A stretch of 64,000 nucleotides of DNA from Dermanyssus gallinae (GCA_003439945.1 QVRM01005391.1:48507-112506); one strand, 5' to 3'. Counted from the first letter of the stretch, positions 11,867-25,605 are shown. The notes: a model not told the origin generated them from the sequence alone. Program-made: numbers and translations.

Positions 11867-12589
11867 ATAGATCAATTTGTACTGAAGCTGTTATATTAAT
11901 CCAGTCTGTTTATTTTGCCGTATGTACGCTAGCGAGTGTTTAGACTGTTGGGTCTACTCACTAGATCACCGTGTTGGTTGCTCGCGCTAGGAACTAGCAT
12001 ACTATTGGTTTCTGAAGTAAATTGAAAGGTATTACGGCCCTTACCGAGCAGCGCCCTAACTTTAAATACATGCGGTATTGTTTTCAATGCGTGTCACTCT
12101 GGGCATTGTACGGCTAAGGAGTTGCTGTCGTTCTTCCTGACAATGGTAGCTGTAATTGATGTGAAAACTCTCCTTCCTCTTGTAACGATCTCCAGGCCGT
12201 TCCAACTATTTTGTGTTCAGCTTATGTTTGCTCTTGGTGCTTTCTGGTTTCTTATGAATCCACTCTCTACGCCATTGTTTCATCCTTGATTTATTTCTCT
12301 CTACCCCTATGAGGTCGCTCTAGACCTGCCTTTTCTTACACGTTTACGTGAGGTACGATGAAAATGCCTAAGCTAAAACAAGAACAGCCGTTCATATAAA
12401 TGTTCCTCTTACGCGCTGCACGGAAACCTTTGTCGTAGCCATCTGTTGAGTGTTCAGGGCGTCTACTGTCTGAACAAGCACACTGAGCACAGGATTATGG
12501 GTTACGCAGACATCATTAGTCGGTTTCGCCTAACTGGGGCCGTGAATGTATTCTACAGTGTGTTTTGAAGTTTTCAATATATTGGTTTC

Positions 12590-12798
12590 TATTGCCTGTT
12601 GAAGTGAGTGTGAGTTTCTAAGTGCCTGACTATCCCTACTACCACAATCAGCATGCCGCTTATTATCGGTTTGTGGGAAGGACATTTCTCCCATCCAACC
12701 AGAAAGATAGACTCCGCTCTTGTTCGACGCCAGCTGTGAGCCGGTTGTATCCACCTGAATTTTGCCAGGGCATGGGTTAATATTTCTTTTCGCAACAT
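12590..12798 (-). pseudogene. possible decayed LINE reverse-transcriptase fragment
   Basis: Two overlapping minus frames, joined by one shift, resemble the region downstream of the catalytic motif in LINE reverse transcriptases. They show an NKS.V.LSG-like segment and then a GIVRHLETHTH-like segment, similar to the common VRYLG.HI pattern. The match is short and comes from eye alignment only. Confidence 0.25.
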
Positions 12799-13342
12799 CC
12801 GTATTACCTAGCTACATCGGACGGCAAGTTGCATATTCTGCATATCCTGCATCCATATTCTGATAGAATCATGTTGATCACCGTGCCTTGAGCCAGTTTG
12901 CTTTGAGACAAATACGTCAGTATGCCGTTTAGGGACCAGAGCGACGTTTCCCTCTACGCAGCCTAGTCTTTAGAAGGAAGAGCAACGAAACGAACATACA
13001 ATGAGATGTTTATCTGCCTGGCGACAAGTAGCCTACGCGCGACGTCCCCGCGTTTATTCGCCACTGGGGCAGACGCCTACCTTTATACTTTGATATATCA
13101 AAGACATTTAATCCGGGGCACAGTTATTTTCGAAGTTACTATCCTTACTCGGTGTTGATGATGAAGTGTCTTATAAGTGGTTTTCACCATGAGTCCACAC
13201 CACAAAAGAAAAGCGTCATTCTAATTAGCTTTAGATGTTCATTCGGATGCGATACTGGTAGTTGTAGGAATCCACAAGCCTCAGCACTAGGTCTGCTCTG
13301 TTTTATGGCATACATTTAAGATGATCGAGCTCGGAATGATCC

Positions 13343-13432
13343 TATAAGGTGCAGGTAGTGTCTTTTGCGGACGACACGTCTGTGCTAGAAAGATATCGAA
13401 GGACTCCTAAGGAGCGAACATAGCACAGACTA
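13343..13432 (+). pseudogene. reverse-transcriptase motif relic (FADD)
   Basis: One frame reads VQVVSFADDTSVLERY before a stop. This is the classic catalytic FADD/YADD box with its usual VQ...FADDT setting in Jockey/R1/CR1-type LINEs. Nothing else of the polymerase survives on either side, and the orientation is opposite to the 12.6 kb relic. Confidence 0.4.
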
Positions 13433-15545
13433 ACAGTGTGCTGCGTAAGATCTTCTTCTGGTTCTAATTTTTAAAATTTTGTACAAGACAAAACTAGTTA
13501 TACTTTGATTTAGGATACAAGTTAGTGGAATTCATTTTGCCGATGGACAAATTTAACTTACTGATGTACCACGTTCCATAGTGACGTCAGCCAACGTCTT
13601 CGGGCGCCTACTGAGGTGGGGACTTTAAATGGGTCTGATGGCCAACCTGGCGTCGAGATATTGGATCGTCCTCATTTGCCTGAGTCGGGCTCCTTCTGAG
13701 GGCTTACCAGCCAATGCTATTTTGCCTACGCATTTTTTGTTTATGGAGCCACTGCTGAAGTATTGTATTACCATTTGAGGCGGCAGCTTCAAGAACGTAA
13801 GCCTAAAGTGTAGGCAATTCAGAGTGACGCGCATAGGACTGCGCTTTGCATTAAATGACATCAATTTCTGTAGCTCGTATACTTCGTATACTCAGCATTG
13901 ACGACCTGTTGACACTTGGAGCCGCCACAAAAGTGTTTGACTGATCTTGAATAATACAAATTTATTTAACTGATGATCCGCCGACATAGGACGGTCGAAA
14001 AAAAAACCAGCAGATTACAGCTGCGATTGCATCGACTATGCTTCCCTTCCTCGGCCAGCATAACGGAGAATTGACGATTCTTCAAATATGCCGTGCTTGC
14101 TCTATAATTCACCCAAAATAAATCTATAAATAAATCAGAAAAACATATATATATAGGATTAATAAAAACGCCTTATTGAAAATAAGGGAACAATCGAGCG
14201 CTGTGGCAACTTTATTTACTTTTATAGTACCTCCACTCGAAGTTATATGTCCTCAGCAGAGTTTTTTGGGACAACAATCCACTTTGTGTCTTGCGTTCAT
14301 CTTCGTTAGCTTTACGATTCAATAACATTGTCAGCAACGAATCAAAGCGTCACCATAAAACCATCTCGTGCACTCAATGAAATAACAAACACTTCACTGT
14401 TTTCTTTCTTTCTCTCTATCTCGCTTGTTTCACTCCCTTACGCATCACACACACACATACACACACAAGGCGTGTTATAAGGAAGGTTTCCCGACGGAAA
14501 AACAGCAATGAATTCGTTTTTTCCGTCCAGCGCCGAACTGGAAACTTTTAAAAACCTTTAAGTGGTTGACGTTTTTCTTGTTCGACGAAGTTATAACGAC
14601 GTCGTTAATGACAGAGATACAGATTATGATAACGATTATTATACTTGTTAATATGAAAATGATCCATTGATTGCCGAACCCAACGGCAATCGTCTAATCG
14701 CTGCATATATGTGAGATACGTTGTCTCCATCTCTGTCGTTAATCGTACGTCTGGTATTAACTGGGATAGCTACTAACTGTTTGTTATACACATGTCAATC
14801 TTACACGACGAAAGATTCTTGCTACTGTTGTTCCTCTGGCCGCCATTCTAATAATGACGATTGTGAAGGCATTTGATACTAGTCGTATCTTTTGCGTCAC
14901 GTCATGGCGGCCGGCTTTGTCCGATTCTTAAATCAGCCTCGGCTAGCGTCTCATATAATATTAATAAGCATTATAGCATTCAGATTCGCCGGCCAATTGT
15001 CTCAAATACAAATATCTGCAAACTGTGCCGGAGCAGTAACTGTCGCAGTAATAATAGTAATGAAAGCATACGAATTTTTCGAAGAGAAATACGACCAAAA
15101 ATACTTGTCGATCTTTGATCGCTATTCGTGCACGTCGCAAGTGCTATTTCTGATACATGTTAACTCGAAAAGGTACCTTCAAATGTACATGGTTGGTTGT
15201 TAAAATGATCCGTTTGGCGATGCTCCCGAAAGCCTGAAGGTTATAGCAGTTGGTTGCTAATTTTGAGAAAATAATGTGGTATGCAGAGAAGCCCAAGGCT
15301 GTCGCCGTTTGACTTGCGGCAACCAACACTATATATATATATATATATATATAGTGTCTGAAAACTATTCGCTACTACATATACACCATTGTTTGCAGTA
15401 ATATTTGTATTAACAACAGCAATAGGCGTTTTGCCTTATCGGTGTATGCTTTTTCTATTAGAAAATACCACCATTTAGGAACAATCTCTACCGGCAGGTC
15501 GGACCTGAGCAATATTCCGCTCCATCACCCGAAGCTTTCTAGCAC

Positions 15546-15547
<2 letters not shown>

Positions 15548-15590
<43 letters not shown>
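15548..15590. repeat. (TA)n microsatellite
   Basis: About 21 TA units. Confidence 0.9.
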
Positions 15591-16740
15591 GCGTGCCCCG
15601 GTTAATAGCACCTATAAACCAAAGCTTTACGGCCCGAGCAATATGATAATAAAAAGTGGAAAGGCAAGTTACGAGCAAATCTTCGCTCAATATTTATGTT
15701 ACCCTTTATACACTCACACAAACACACACGCACATACACACACACATGAATGTATATGTAATTTCATGTAAGAAATTAACACAGTGCCGTACAAAAGGCT
15801 CTAGACTCTGATATGTTCGGCGGCGTTAGATATAAAGCACTTTATGTTTGTGTATATATAATTGACGGAGTCTATAATAGCCTTCCGCTCTTGTTAGTCG
15901 TCGGCATGAATTACTCGTTATTAATGTTTCTACCATTGACAGTGTCCCTTGTTATCCAGGGGCACTCACTGCTAATGGAACCAACTGATCCTTTGATTGG
16001 ACTCACTGTTTAGTCTGCGAAAAATGAGGTTTTTAGAAACGTGATTATTAGTACTTAAAGTTACACGCATATGTTTACAAGACACAGTTTGCTTTACGTC
16101 TATATATATGCAACGATGGTGTAAGCAATATGCAAGGAGAGTAGTGATATGACCGCATGTGTATATATAAATATATCGAGATAAACGATTTCAGCGATCG
16201 TCAAGATCAGACGGAATTCAGAGCAAAAAGCTGCTCACTTTGGATTGTTGTTTGTTGTTGTTGTTGTTGTTGTAGTAGTAGCTCTTGAGGGTGGACTGTA
16301 TATGATACAACACGTTACCGCCGTGATGAAAGCTTAGCGTAATAACACCAGCTATGGCCGTCTGAAGTTAGCAAGGCAGCACCCGAATACACAACCGATG
16401 AACTCTGATGATATAGTGCTGATGATATACGACGAATAGCTAACGAATTAATTACTACAATTATTAGGATGGGATATCATTTACCGATCATTACGGCAAT
16501 GGAAATAGTAATAGTTATAAGCACTCTAATAATAGAGGTGGTGATCATTAAACAGTATTCGGAATGATTGATCTTCTGTGAAGCCCGCATTGCTGGGTGT
16601 GCGTGGGTGGCCTCCCGCGTGAGGGCGTCAATAATAACGATACGAGCAGAAATACGCCGTTGTCTGTCTGACGATACGAGACAGGCTTCGCCACCGCGAG
16701 TTCCCGGTCTTCTTTAATGTCTGCTAGCTTCAACATGGCT

Positions 16741-16796
16741 TCATCTGCAGTGTCATGCTATGGTCATCTGCAGTATCATGCTATGGTCATCTGCAG
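16741..16796. repeat. 23-bp tandem repeat, 2.4 copies
   Basis: TCATCTGCAG-TGTCATGCTATGG is repeated almost exactly (one G/A difference) and followed by a partial third copy. Confidence 0.85.
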
Positions 16797-16942
16797 AGTG
16801 CAGCCGCCACCATCGAAAGATATGACGGCTGCTTCTCGTCCACTCAAGTAGTCGCCCCAAGCCGCGGACTCGACAAGCCATGGAAGCCGTACTATGATGG
16901 AAAATCGGGCGGACGGCGAGCTCAATCGTCGCCCGACGTCGT
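16776..16942 (-). CDS. possible terminal exon of the minus-strand gene
   Basis: After a CCCGCAG acceptor, a minus frame of about 55 codons runs to TGA at 16776-16778. It has a well-mixed composition (SPSARFSIIVRLPWLVES, then GREAAVISFDGGGCTLQ). The other minus frame and the plus strand are also open here, so the assignment rests on composition and position only. The exon linking it to the one ending at 19161 was not identified. Confidence 0.25.
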
Positions 16943-19160
16943 CTGCGGGCGCGCTTAGGGTTAGTCATTAGTCTTGTTGTACACATGCGATCGCCGATCC
17001 ACAAGCGTACACGCCAGTACAAACAAGAACACGCATTCCCTGCGAACAGACGGTACACGAAGGTCGTCGACTCCTTACCTACCATCTATCTATATATCTA
17101 TCTAGCTACTATCTGTATCTTTATCAATCTATATACATGGGAAGGACTTTGGCGACGCGGCGCCGAACACCAGTCTGTGGTGGTGGGTTGTCTATACGAG
17201 CACATATGAGAGTGTGTACAGGTGTGTTTATGTTCAACACTTCTAAGTGATTCTGCTTATTTGTCATTCTTTGTATATATCTCTCTCTCTCCCCCTCTCT
17301 GGGCCGTGAGAGCGAAAGAGGAGCGAGTTCTTTGTTGATGCATGCTATGTGCTGCTGTGATTTTTGGCGCAAGTTTTGATTAATGTGCAGGTGGTGCACC
17401 TTGACTCCTTTTCTCTCATATGTCCCTCAATTGCAGTGACATGATAAATGCTTAATAATCGTAGCAATTTCCACCGTCAATGGAATGATTTGCAGCCTCG
17501 TCTGTGGTGCAAATCATAAGCACTGCTCGTCATCGGCGTCTTCTTTGTCATGCGACAGTCATATATGTGTGTGTGTGTGTGTCTCTCTCTCTGTACAAGG
17601 AAGCTTTGCCAAAAATCAGTTAAAACGGCAGTCGGATCAGAGACCAAACCGGTGGTTTGTTCTCATCACGTTAGTAACAAGTATGACACCGACATAAGGA
17701 TATCTTTAGATTAGTGTACTAGTTGTTGTTGTTGTTGCTGCTGCTGTAGTAGGAACAGCGACCGTGGTCGTAGTAAAAGCAGTGACAGCAATACAAATAA
17801 TCGGTCATCATCCTCGTCTGTAATTTAGGTAACAGCAAACAGGTAGGAGAAAATAGCACTCGCCAAAGATGCGCATGCGTTTTGCGTACAGTCGAGAAGA
17901 GAGTGCTCGAGAGCACGAGAGAGTCAAACGCATTCGCGCATCTGCTACCCTTTCTTGGGTCAGGTAGGTTTGAGGTAGGAGGTTTTTCGGCACCCGACAC
18001 CGTCCCCGTTACGAAAGGAACGAACGTTTGCAACTTCGCCGTTGCTTTACTGTTTGAATACTACTAAGCAGTACGTCATAATATATCGACTCATCCGCCA
18101 CATATGTGTATAACGTGTCTATTTGTAACTAAACCCTGCCACGGCTGGTTGTCGCTAGCGACGAGACTTGTACTGGGTATGTGCTGCTGTCGTAGCGGGA
18201 ATGTTGGTCACGTTGTCAGCGACCGTGCTGGCGGCGGCCGAAGATACGCCGTCGGATGTGCCATTTGTTTCTACAGCGGCCGAGATCGTGCTTCCAGATG
18301 AGGTCCGCTTCGCCGCACCATGGGCGGAGTTTTCCTTGTTCTTTCGTGAATTCGAAGCGCTGCGCGTACAGAAACAGAACCACCGAACACGAGACACAAA
18401 CACATAGATCGAAAGGCTGCAGTTAGAGTCTGTCCACAGGTATCGAGTCCGACGGCCGACAGGTGATACTTGACGCTGTTAAATGAAGGGCGGTGCCGTG
18501 AATAGCTTTATAATACGAAAGAAAACACACTTAACACGGGCTCAATCAGTTTGCGTACTCCTACACCAATCGAGACTCAGCGGTGAGGGCGTACCTTAAA
18601 GTATTGTAAAAACTATCGGCGGGTATCGACTGCCAATAAGGTAAGTAGGGATGGGGAACCCTCTCATTAGACTCACCAGACAAAGCTCGAAACGTGGAAA
18701 TTTTAGCAATTGTTTGCAAGTTAGAACAACCGAACAGCCTTAATGAGCTCTATGAGCGCGCATCTTTATAAAAACGAATCTACATGAGTAAGGAAAATAC
18801 TCGAACGGGCAGCATCCTGCAGATTTGCTAAGCATGTGCAAATGCATCAGGCAGCGCCTTGAGAGAGGCAGGCTACCTCTTACTATAAATGGAGGGAGAT
18901 GAATATAGAAGACCGGCGCATGCATTGAGGAAAGATGAAGTTGTTAATGACGAAATACAGGATGATTTGTTTATAAGGCCCAGTGGCCGGCTTCACAACA
19001 CACGAGTACAACCCGAGTTCGGAGGCATGATTGAGAGTCGACGGGGGGCATTTGGGGATCAGTAGAAGCAGCAGCAAAAACGATTCTACTAGTTCTAGCG
19101 TCAAGGTTAGAGACAACAAGTGTGCGAGCGGGGGTCTAAGGGCGGGTCGTTGGTACCTAC
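16943..19160. other. no clear gene; ambiguous coding block at 18170-18370
   Basis: The 18170-18370 block is GC-richer and open in three frames. One is a plus frame with a signal-peptide-like start, one a minus Ser/Ala/Thr-rich frame, and one a minus frame in phase with the upstream exon. I cannot choose between them. The rest shows no coding signal. Confidence 0.4.
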
Positions 19161-19925
19161 CTTAAGAGATGCCTTCCTCTGCACGCCAGGCGCAGACGAG
19201 TTACTGGAGGACGAATTGGTCGACGACGACCGGTCAACGGTGAGCAATGATCCTGACAGGGCAACCGAGAGCGCTGACGCCGACAGTGCGTTGGTGCCAG
19301 TCATGCTGGTGGGGGTAGCGCCGCTACTAATGTTGTTAGCATTGTTGTTGTTGTTGCTACTGGTGCCATTGCCATTACTGACTCCACCGCCGGGGGCTCC
19401 ACCGCCGACTGTGGTGCTGTTCCCACGCCCGCTCTTAGAGTTAGGCGATGCGCTGTTCGAGCCGCCGAGAACGGCGGACGTTTCGAGCGGAGCAAGCGGT
19501 GTTCGAGTAGCGGTCAGTGGAGCAGTCAGCAGCACGTTGGACGACGACGGTGACCCGGTGACGATTGGGGTCGAAGCGGGGTCGTCGCCCCGGGATCTTA
19601 GGGACGTGGTCAGGCTAGAGGAGGTGGAGGCGGCGGCGGCGGCCGTGTGGCTGAGGGCGACCCGACAGCAGTTGGGCATCCCCGCCGGTGGAGACAAGAA
19701 ACAGTTGGACGCTCTCGTTGTTGTTGGTGGCGCCGCAACGGCCAATGTGGGGCTGGCGCCAGACGCAGTGTTCGTGGCGCTGCTGCTAGTCGATACCGAT
19801 AGGAGGTCGCTTGCTGACACGGATTCGGTACCCGCAACGCCACCACACCCACTCGACTTTGACGGCCCCGCGTTGAGGAACCACTCGGAACGGGTACGCA
19901 TTCGCTCGGTTTGGCGCTCATGGAC
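19161..19925 (-). CDS. RhoGAP-linked gene, Ser/Thr/Ala/Gly/Asn-rich exon
   Basis: An exon of 255 codons, phase 0 at both ends, with acceptor GTGTGTGCAG|GTC and donor AAG|GTAGGT. It begins VHERQTERMRTRSEWFLNAGP and continues as a low-complexity Ser/Thr/Ala/Gly region with a poly-Asn stretch, ending near QRKASLK. RKAS is a possible basophilic-kinase site. No domain is recognised and the region is probably disordered. The plus strand is also open across the exon, but it lacks splice signals and reads as the shadow of this frame. The phase matches the upstream exon ending at 20403. Where the protein continues after 19161 is unclear. Confidence 0.6.
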
Positions 19926-20122
19926 CTGCACACACGCACATACCCACACGTGAGCGGATCATATCATAATAGATTGATTAGGTCGGGGGAGTGGAACTCT
20001 GCAGATACAAGCACTACTACTACTATGATTACTACTCTTAAGTCTAGCTATGGTACATGGCAAACTTTTCAACTGTTATAGCTTTGAATATGACTATGCG
20101 TATACACGAGTTCAGTACTTAA

Positions 20123-20257
<135 letters not shown>

Positions 20258-20402
20258 GCGTGTAGTCATCGATTGTTCTTGTTTCCGAGATTGGCCCGGC
20301 CCCGTTCAGAAGCTCTTCTTGGTTATACGTATGACGGTATGGGCGTTCACATGGGCGTTTGGTAGTCTGTGTACAGGGCCGACGCGATGGGTGGAAACTC
20401 AC

Positions 20403-20795
20403 CAAAGGAAGGAACGACATCGACTTATGAGTGGCTGGTGAGTCTTTGGCTTGCGTCGGAAGCTCGCCGTCCGTCTCCCGCTGAAGGTTTTCGAGTGGCA
20501 GCCAACTGTCGTCGGTGAAGTTGTTCATAAGACTCGACGTCTCCAAGCCGTTGTCCCGGCACTCTTTACACTCGCGCCGGCTATTCTCCCGCCGCAGTCT
20601 TAGTTCGGCCCCAAACCCGAGTCCGTCCGTGATCGTATGCGAGTAGGTCATCAGATTGGGCTTCTTGGCGGGCGAACCCTGCATCCCGCCGTCATAGAGC
20701 AATAAGCGCAGCACCAATCGCGCCGAGTCGCCAGATGAAACGAGATTCCACCGACGAGACCCAGTGCCGAATGCCCAACAACGAAAATGAATCAT
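20403..20795 (-). CDS. RhoGAP-linked gene, ordered segment of unknown family
   Basis: 131 codons, phase 0 to phase 0, with donor TTG|GTGAGT and a weaker acceptor, ATCCGAG|ATG. Unlike its neighbours this exon has a balanced, folded-looking composition: [45 protein letters not shown], then a charged stretch with ECKECRDNG and [14 protein letters not shown]. It looks like a conserved domain but I do not recognise the family. Two closely spaced Cys (CKEC) could bind metal or be incidental. It is joined in frame to the long low-complexity exons on both sides. Confidence 0.6.
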
Positions 20796-21727
20796 CTCGG
20801 ATTAGCACAATACGCTTTAGTGTGCGTGAAGTGTCGATTCAATGCAGCATTGACGGGAACTAACTATCCTGCGTAGCATCGCCGCGTTGCACTTATAAGT
20901 AGCTATGTGAGGACAGCAATTGTAGTGCTAGGTATGCTAACACAGATGGCGATAGTAGATAGATACTGATGTCATAGTGACGAATCATATTGGTTCTTTT
21001 CGAAGTTGCGGTAACTGAACTTATTCGACACATTCACGTAGGTTTTCTTTGTTTTGAAAATGCTCGAAGCGGCAGATTCCTCTTTCTTCCTTTCTCTCTC
21101 TCTATACTGACGTGTATGATATTGTGATGGTTACTATGGTCGTTTATAGACAGGGCCGGTAAACGGCATAAATCAAACATAGCACATTTATTTTAGCACG
21201 GCAGTCGTCGCAGGCAGCATTTTGTAATTGCATGGCTCCTCGCTTGCTAGCCAGCCACACTCTTTATCACACACAGCGTTATATCACACACGTTGAGTAG
21301 ACCGGTAGATAAGATCGATAAGCGCTTGGTGTGGGCAAACGATCTCAACAGTAGGTAGTAACATGCGTTTCACTGCAAATCGCTAGTTAAGGTAGCTAGT
21401 TGTCTCTACAGACATTATGGTTTTTGAGTGGTTGGTGAGTGCTCGACGAACGGGGCCGGTTAGAGGAAGTGGCACCTACGTGCTGTTATGGAAACAATGT
21501 GCTGTGACTTCGCTGGGGCGGCGGGATGTAGTAGAAATACGAGCGCTACTGGCAAGAGAAATGCTAACGGTAAGAATAAGCGCCCAACGGTAATGATAGA
21601 AAAAGAGAAATGCCCAACTGTCAGCCACACCCGCCTCTTCGCTCTTCAATTGTCCTATTGCACCTATTTACCGTCGAACGAATAAATGAATAAAGACGGC
21701 TTAACCCAGCCTTAACTAACGACTAAC

Positions 21728-23116
21728 CTTGATAATGATCGGGATCTGCATGCGGCCGAGTCTACTATGAGCATCAGCAGCAGCGGCGACGACATCGACA
21801 GGGTCACTTCCCGCCGCACTATCTGCAGCGGAACTTTCTCTAGCTGCCGCTACCAACAACTGGTCGTGGGACCTGATGAAGCCATCTTCCTCCACCTCGA
21901 ACTTCTCATCGTCATCCTGAATCCCCGACTCGAGCTCTGGCTCGTAGTCGTAGTCATCATCATAATGGAAGCGATGTTGGTGGTTATGACGGCCCACCAC
22001 ATCGGTGTTCTCCCGGCCATGGTCGTGACCACCGCTACAGTGCGCGTCTTTGTTGTCGTCGTTGTCTTCATCGTGGTTGTCATGGCCATCATCATGGTCG
22101 TGATGGTTATGATGACCATCGACCACCCCTCGGTTGGCTTGTTCGCAGCCAATCACAGAATGTCGTCCGCCGGAAGACGGAGCAGCAGGCACGTTGGACA
22201 TGCACACGTGGTGGTGGTGGTGGTGTTGTTGTTGTTGTTGCTGCAGTGGTGGATAGTGATGACTATTGTAGCAGTGAGTATGATGTTGCTGTTGGTGATG
22301 AGAATACTGTTGGTGATTATGATGATGGTGGTGGAGGAAACGATGCTCGAGAGAATTCAGTTGCTGCTGTTGTTGCTGCCGCTGATGTGGCTCATGGTGG
22401 GAATGCCGTCGATGCATTGATGGGTCTTGTTGTTGCGTATGCTCACCACGATGTCGACGTAGTTCACTACCGGCTTGTTGGGAAGATGTGGACATAGACG
22501 TCGGTGACAGGAGAAGCAGGCCAGCCGAAGGCGGCTGTCCTTGTTCCGGTGCCGCCGGGTGATCGGTGGTGGTGGGGTTCCCCCCTGTCGATACTTCAGT
22601 AGCAGCAGCAGCAGCGACGCCGGTACCAGCCGAGGCGAAGTAGACAGATCCGGGGGAGGAGGAATAATCTAGCCGCGAATCGGGACTGACGCCAGTGGCG
22701 GTCGAGGCGCGTCTTTGTGCCCCCGGCGCCGTTGCCGTCGTTATGCCGTGCCATAGCTGCTCGCGTGTCGCGCGCGCTCGAGCTTGAGCATCGTCGTCGT
22801 TGTTGTTGCTGCCGTTGCCGCTGTTGCGATTGGTGGGGACAATGGCGGAGGTGGCTGCGTGAGAGGCCATTTTTCCGCGCCTGCCGTCACCGTGCGATGT
22901 GCTAGAGATCCCATTGGACGAGGATAGGGCCGACGTCGCCGCCGAGGTTGACAGTGACGTTACGTTTGTTGGACGGTGCGCTGCCGATGCAGCAGCGACC
23001 GCCGCCGCCGCAGCACCAGCAGCAGTCGTCATAGAAGCGAGCGAGTGCGGCAAAAGGGTGTTGTCCTCGAGCGAAATCGAAAGTCGGCCGCAACACGCCA
23101 CCTCGCCGCCTTCGCA
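21728..23116 (-). CDS. RhoGAP-linked gene, long low-complexity exon with His/Gln/Asp tracts
   Basis: 463 codons, phase 0 to phase 0, ending at AAG|GTTAGT. If it is an internal exon, the acceptor is GGCGTTAG|TGC at 23116. If a separate gene starts here, the first ATG is at about 23035 (MTTAAGAAAAAV). The composition is layered: Ala/Ser/Thr/Asn-rich, then Gln and His runs (poly-Gln, HHHHH, HHHQ), then His-Asp alternation, then an acidic segment (YDYEPELESGIQDDDEKFEVEEDGF), and finally an Ala/Asp-rich stretch ending MQIPIIIK. These features suggest a disordered scaffold region, and the His/Asp part could bind metal ions. In-frame joins fit both neighbours at 25843 and 20795, but low complexity makes homology assignment impossible by eye. 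Confidence 0.6.
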
Positions 23117-23119
23117 CTA

Positions 23120-25552
23120 ACGCCGCGCAGTGAAGGACGAGCGTAGCACGATAGAACATACGATAGTATCGCGCGAGCGCGGGTCAAGACCGAGGGGGTC
23201 ACCGAGGAGGAGAGACGCATCGAGCAACGAGGATCGGATCGCGTCGGCGAGCCGAGTGGCAAGCGATAAGCAGCGGAAAGGTAGCGGGGGGGGGGGAGGT
23301 TGGCGGAGAGGGATCAAAAAGCAGGTGTTCATTAGTTAACAGATTTGGTTCGGTTAGGTTGGGTAGCGGGTTGGGTTGGGGTTGGGGAGCGAAGCGGACG
23401 TTGGCCAATGCGTAAACATAGATGATACCAGCAAGTCATCAGCAATACGCAAAGTAGCAGCGTGATGCGCAGCAACGTACGGCAGAGCGGGAAAAAATAC
23501 GTTACAAGGCAAAGTCGGCAAATCAGACAGAGTTTGACCGGTCGAATACGGTCGGGTTATTCGGCATTCGATGGGAGGAGGATGGAGACAAGCATGGGTT
23601 GCAATCGAACGTCATGCCAGCGAACGACAACGGCAATAACAAAACGGCAGCAGCAGCAGCAGCAGCCGGAAAGCCGCGGGAAAACGGAACAGAAGTTGGC
23701 AAACGGGCGAGTTATTCGATCAGGGTGCAACGGCGAAGCGTTAGAGAGAAATAGCGACAATGCAGACATAAACGTCGTTGTCGTTGTCGTGGTTGTAGTA
23801 GTAGTAGCAGCAGCAGCAGTGGTTAAGGTGTAGTCACAGGAAAGCGGCGAAATTGCAGCAGTAACAGAAGAAGCGGTAGGTTTGCGGTTGTCATTGTTGT
23901 TGTAGAGAGATGACCGTAAAGTGTTGTAGTGGCAGCAACAGTAGTAGTGGTGGTAGGAGCAGAATTATAGCAGATTGTTGTTGTTGATTTTGTTGTTGCA
24001 GGAAGAGAAGGAAAATAATGCAAAGGAAAGAAAGAACAATGAATAACAGACGGAGACAAACGAAGAAGCGGGTTGTTAGAACACGCCTTTTCTTAGACTG
24101 CGCTTCTTTCTTCTAACTCCTAACTAAAGAGATGGTGACTAAAGTTTCACGATGAGTCTCTGGCTAGCCAGCGATAGCACCGCAACAGTGACGTCAACTA
24201 CAACAACATCAACAACAACAAAAACTACAACAATAGCAGCACCAATAATCGTTACAACAGGGACAAATTTGCTAACCGTAGCAACCATGGCTAAGCCCAA
24301 AAACCTTACACAAGGCACGCTAGCGAGACAAGCAAAATAAGACCCTACCTGGTGAATTGGAACCTGGCCTCATTTCTTGGGATACCACTACTATTTGGCC
24401 GGCCTCTCGTTATTACTGGTGGGTCAAGTCGCAATCGTGGACCACCAGAAAGAGCAGCCTTTAGGCCTTCATATTGAGTCAATGTTGCTCTGGCGTTAAT
24501 TGCGTTAGCCTCGCGGCAAAACGTTCCTCTAGATGTATATTTACAGTTATGATTAAAAAAAGCAGACGTAACGACGTTCAAGATCGTTACAGAAATGGTA
24601 CCCAACTGATGCTGCTATCGAGAGGACTTAGGCATAGCGATATCAAGTCCAATGAAATGGTACACCATTTGACTGTGTGTACTGTTGCGCTAAAAAGGTT
24701 AGGCTACTTTTTACATGTGAAGGCAGTGATGCGGCGCTTGTAGTACCCTATGAATGCCACATTAATTAGTGCGGTAGTCGTGTTCGTGTCGTAATCGACC
24801 GGGCAAGGGCGGCTAAATGAATAATGCATTACCCAGACCCTTGAAAACAACAATTATTATGAACTTGACTTCAAAGTAGCATTTTGCTATATATATTTGC
24901 CATCGGAACCTCAACAAACACCGTTCGCGACGCGCAGATGGAGCTCGAACACTACACTGCTTGCTGTGAACACAGCCCAATTGCAATAAATGTCGCTATG
25001 ACTAGCGTTGGCCGGCTGTGGTGCCTAGCGTAACTGCATGTAGTATTTGTGACCTCCATCACGAGAAATATGAGTTAGTAGTCAGCTAGTTAGGGCACAG
25101 TGCATACATACCAACACGCACACGCATTCATACATACGGCTAGCCAGTCATTCACACGTTCAAGGCGCGATATGCGCAATATACGTAGGCACAGAAGACA
25201 CAAATTAATTCCAACAAAATTTCCAATTCTCATATTGCACCGTTAAATAGCCGGGCGCAAAGCAACCGCCCGTAAGAACAAGCCAGAACGCTAACCGAAG
25301 CCACCAACCAATGGCCCTACGTGCTCTCCAATAATGCTTGAAAAATGCCTCCACAGTCGTCGTTTACAGAATCCAACATAAGGCGAAACTTAGGAGCGCC
25401 AGTATTATATTAAGTTATATTACAAATACAATTCTTATTCTCAAACTAGTTTACTGTTTGCGTTCTAATTATAAGACCGATTTTTCTTTCTCTTAGCTTA
25501 TTTTGGTCGAGGAAAAAAAGAATACTATTGATTCATTCTGCTCTTTGCTTTA

Positions 25553-25605
<53 letters not shown>

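Larger units (their letters stand above)
11870..16740. other. intergenic, AT-rich, weak LINE relics
   Basis: No gene recognised. It lies between convergent PIN4 (+) and the large minus-strand gene. It includes two weak reverse-transcriptase relics (12590-12798 minus; 13343-13432 plus) and (TA)n tracts at 15330-15353 and 15548-15590. Confidence 0.5.

Noticed and set aside
18168..18407. Plus ORF with signal-peptide-like start, or minus exon
   Set aside because: Three frames are open over the same 200 bp and no splice evidence separates them.
19120..19953. Plus-strand 277-codon ORF opposite the minus exon 19161-19925
   Set aside because: The minus frame has matching acceptor, donor and phase with its neighbour; the plus frame is hydrophobic shadow sequence.
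24349..24540. Minus frame RGTFCREANAINARATL with a GTAGGG donor
   Set aside because: The start and phase do not fit between the flanking RhoGAP-gene exons, and no homology was recognised.
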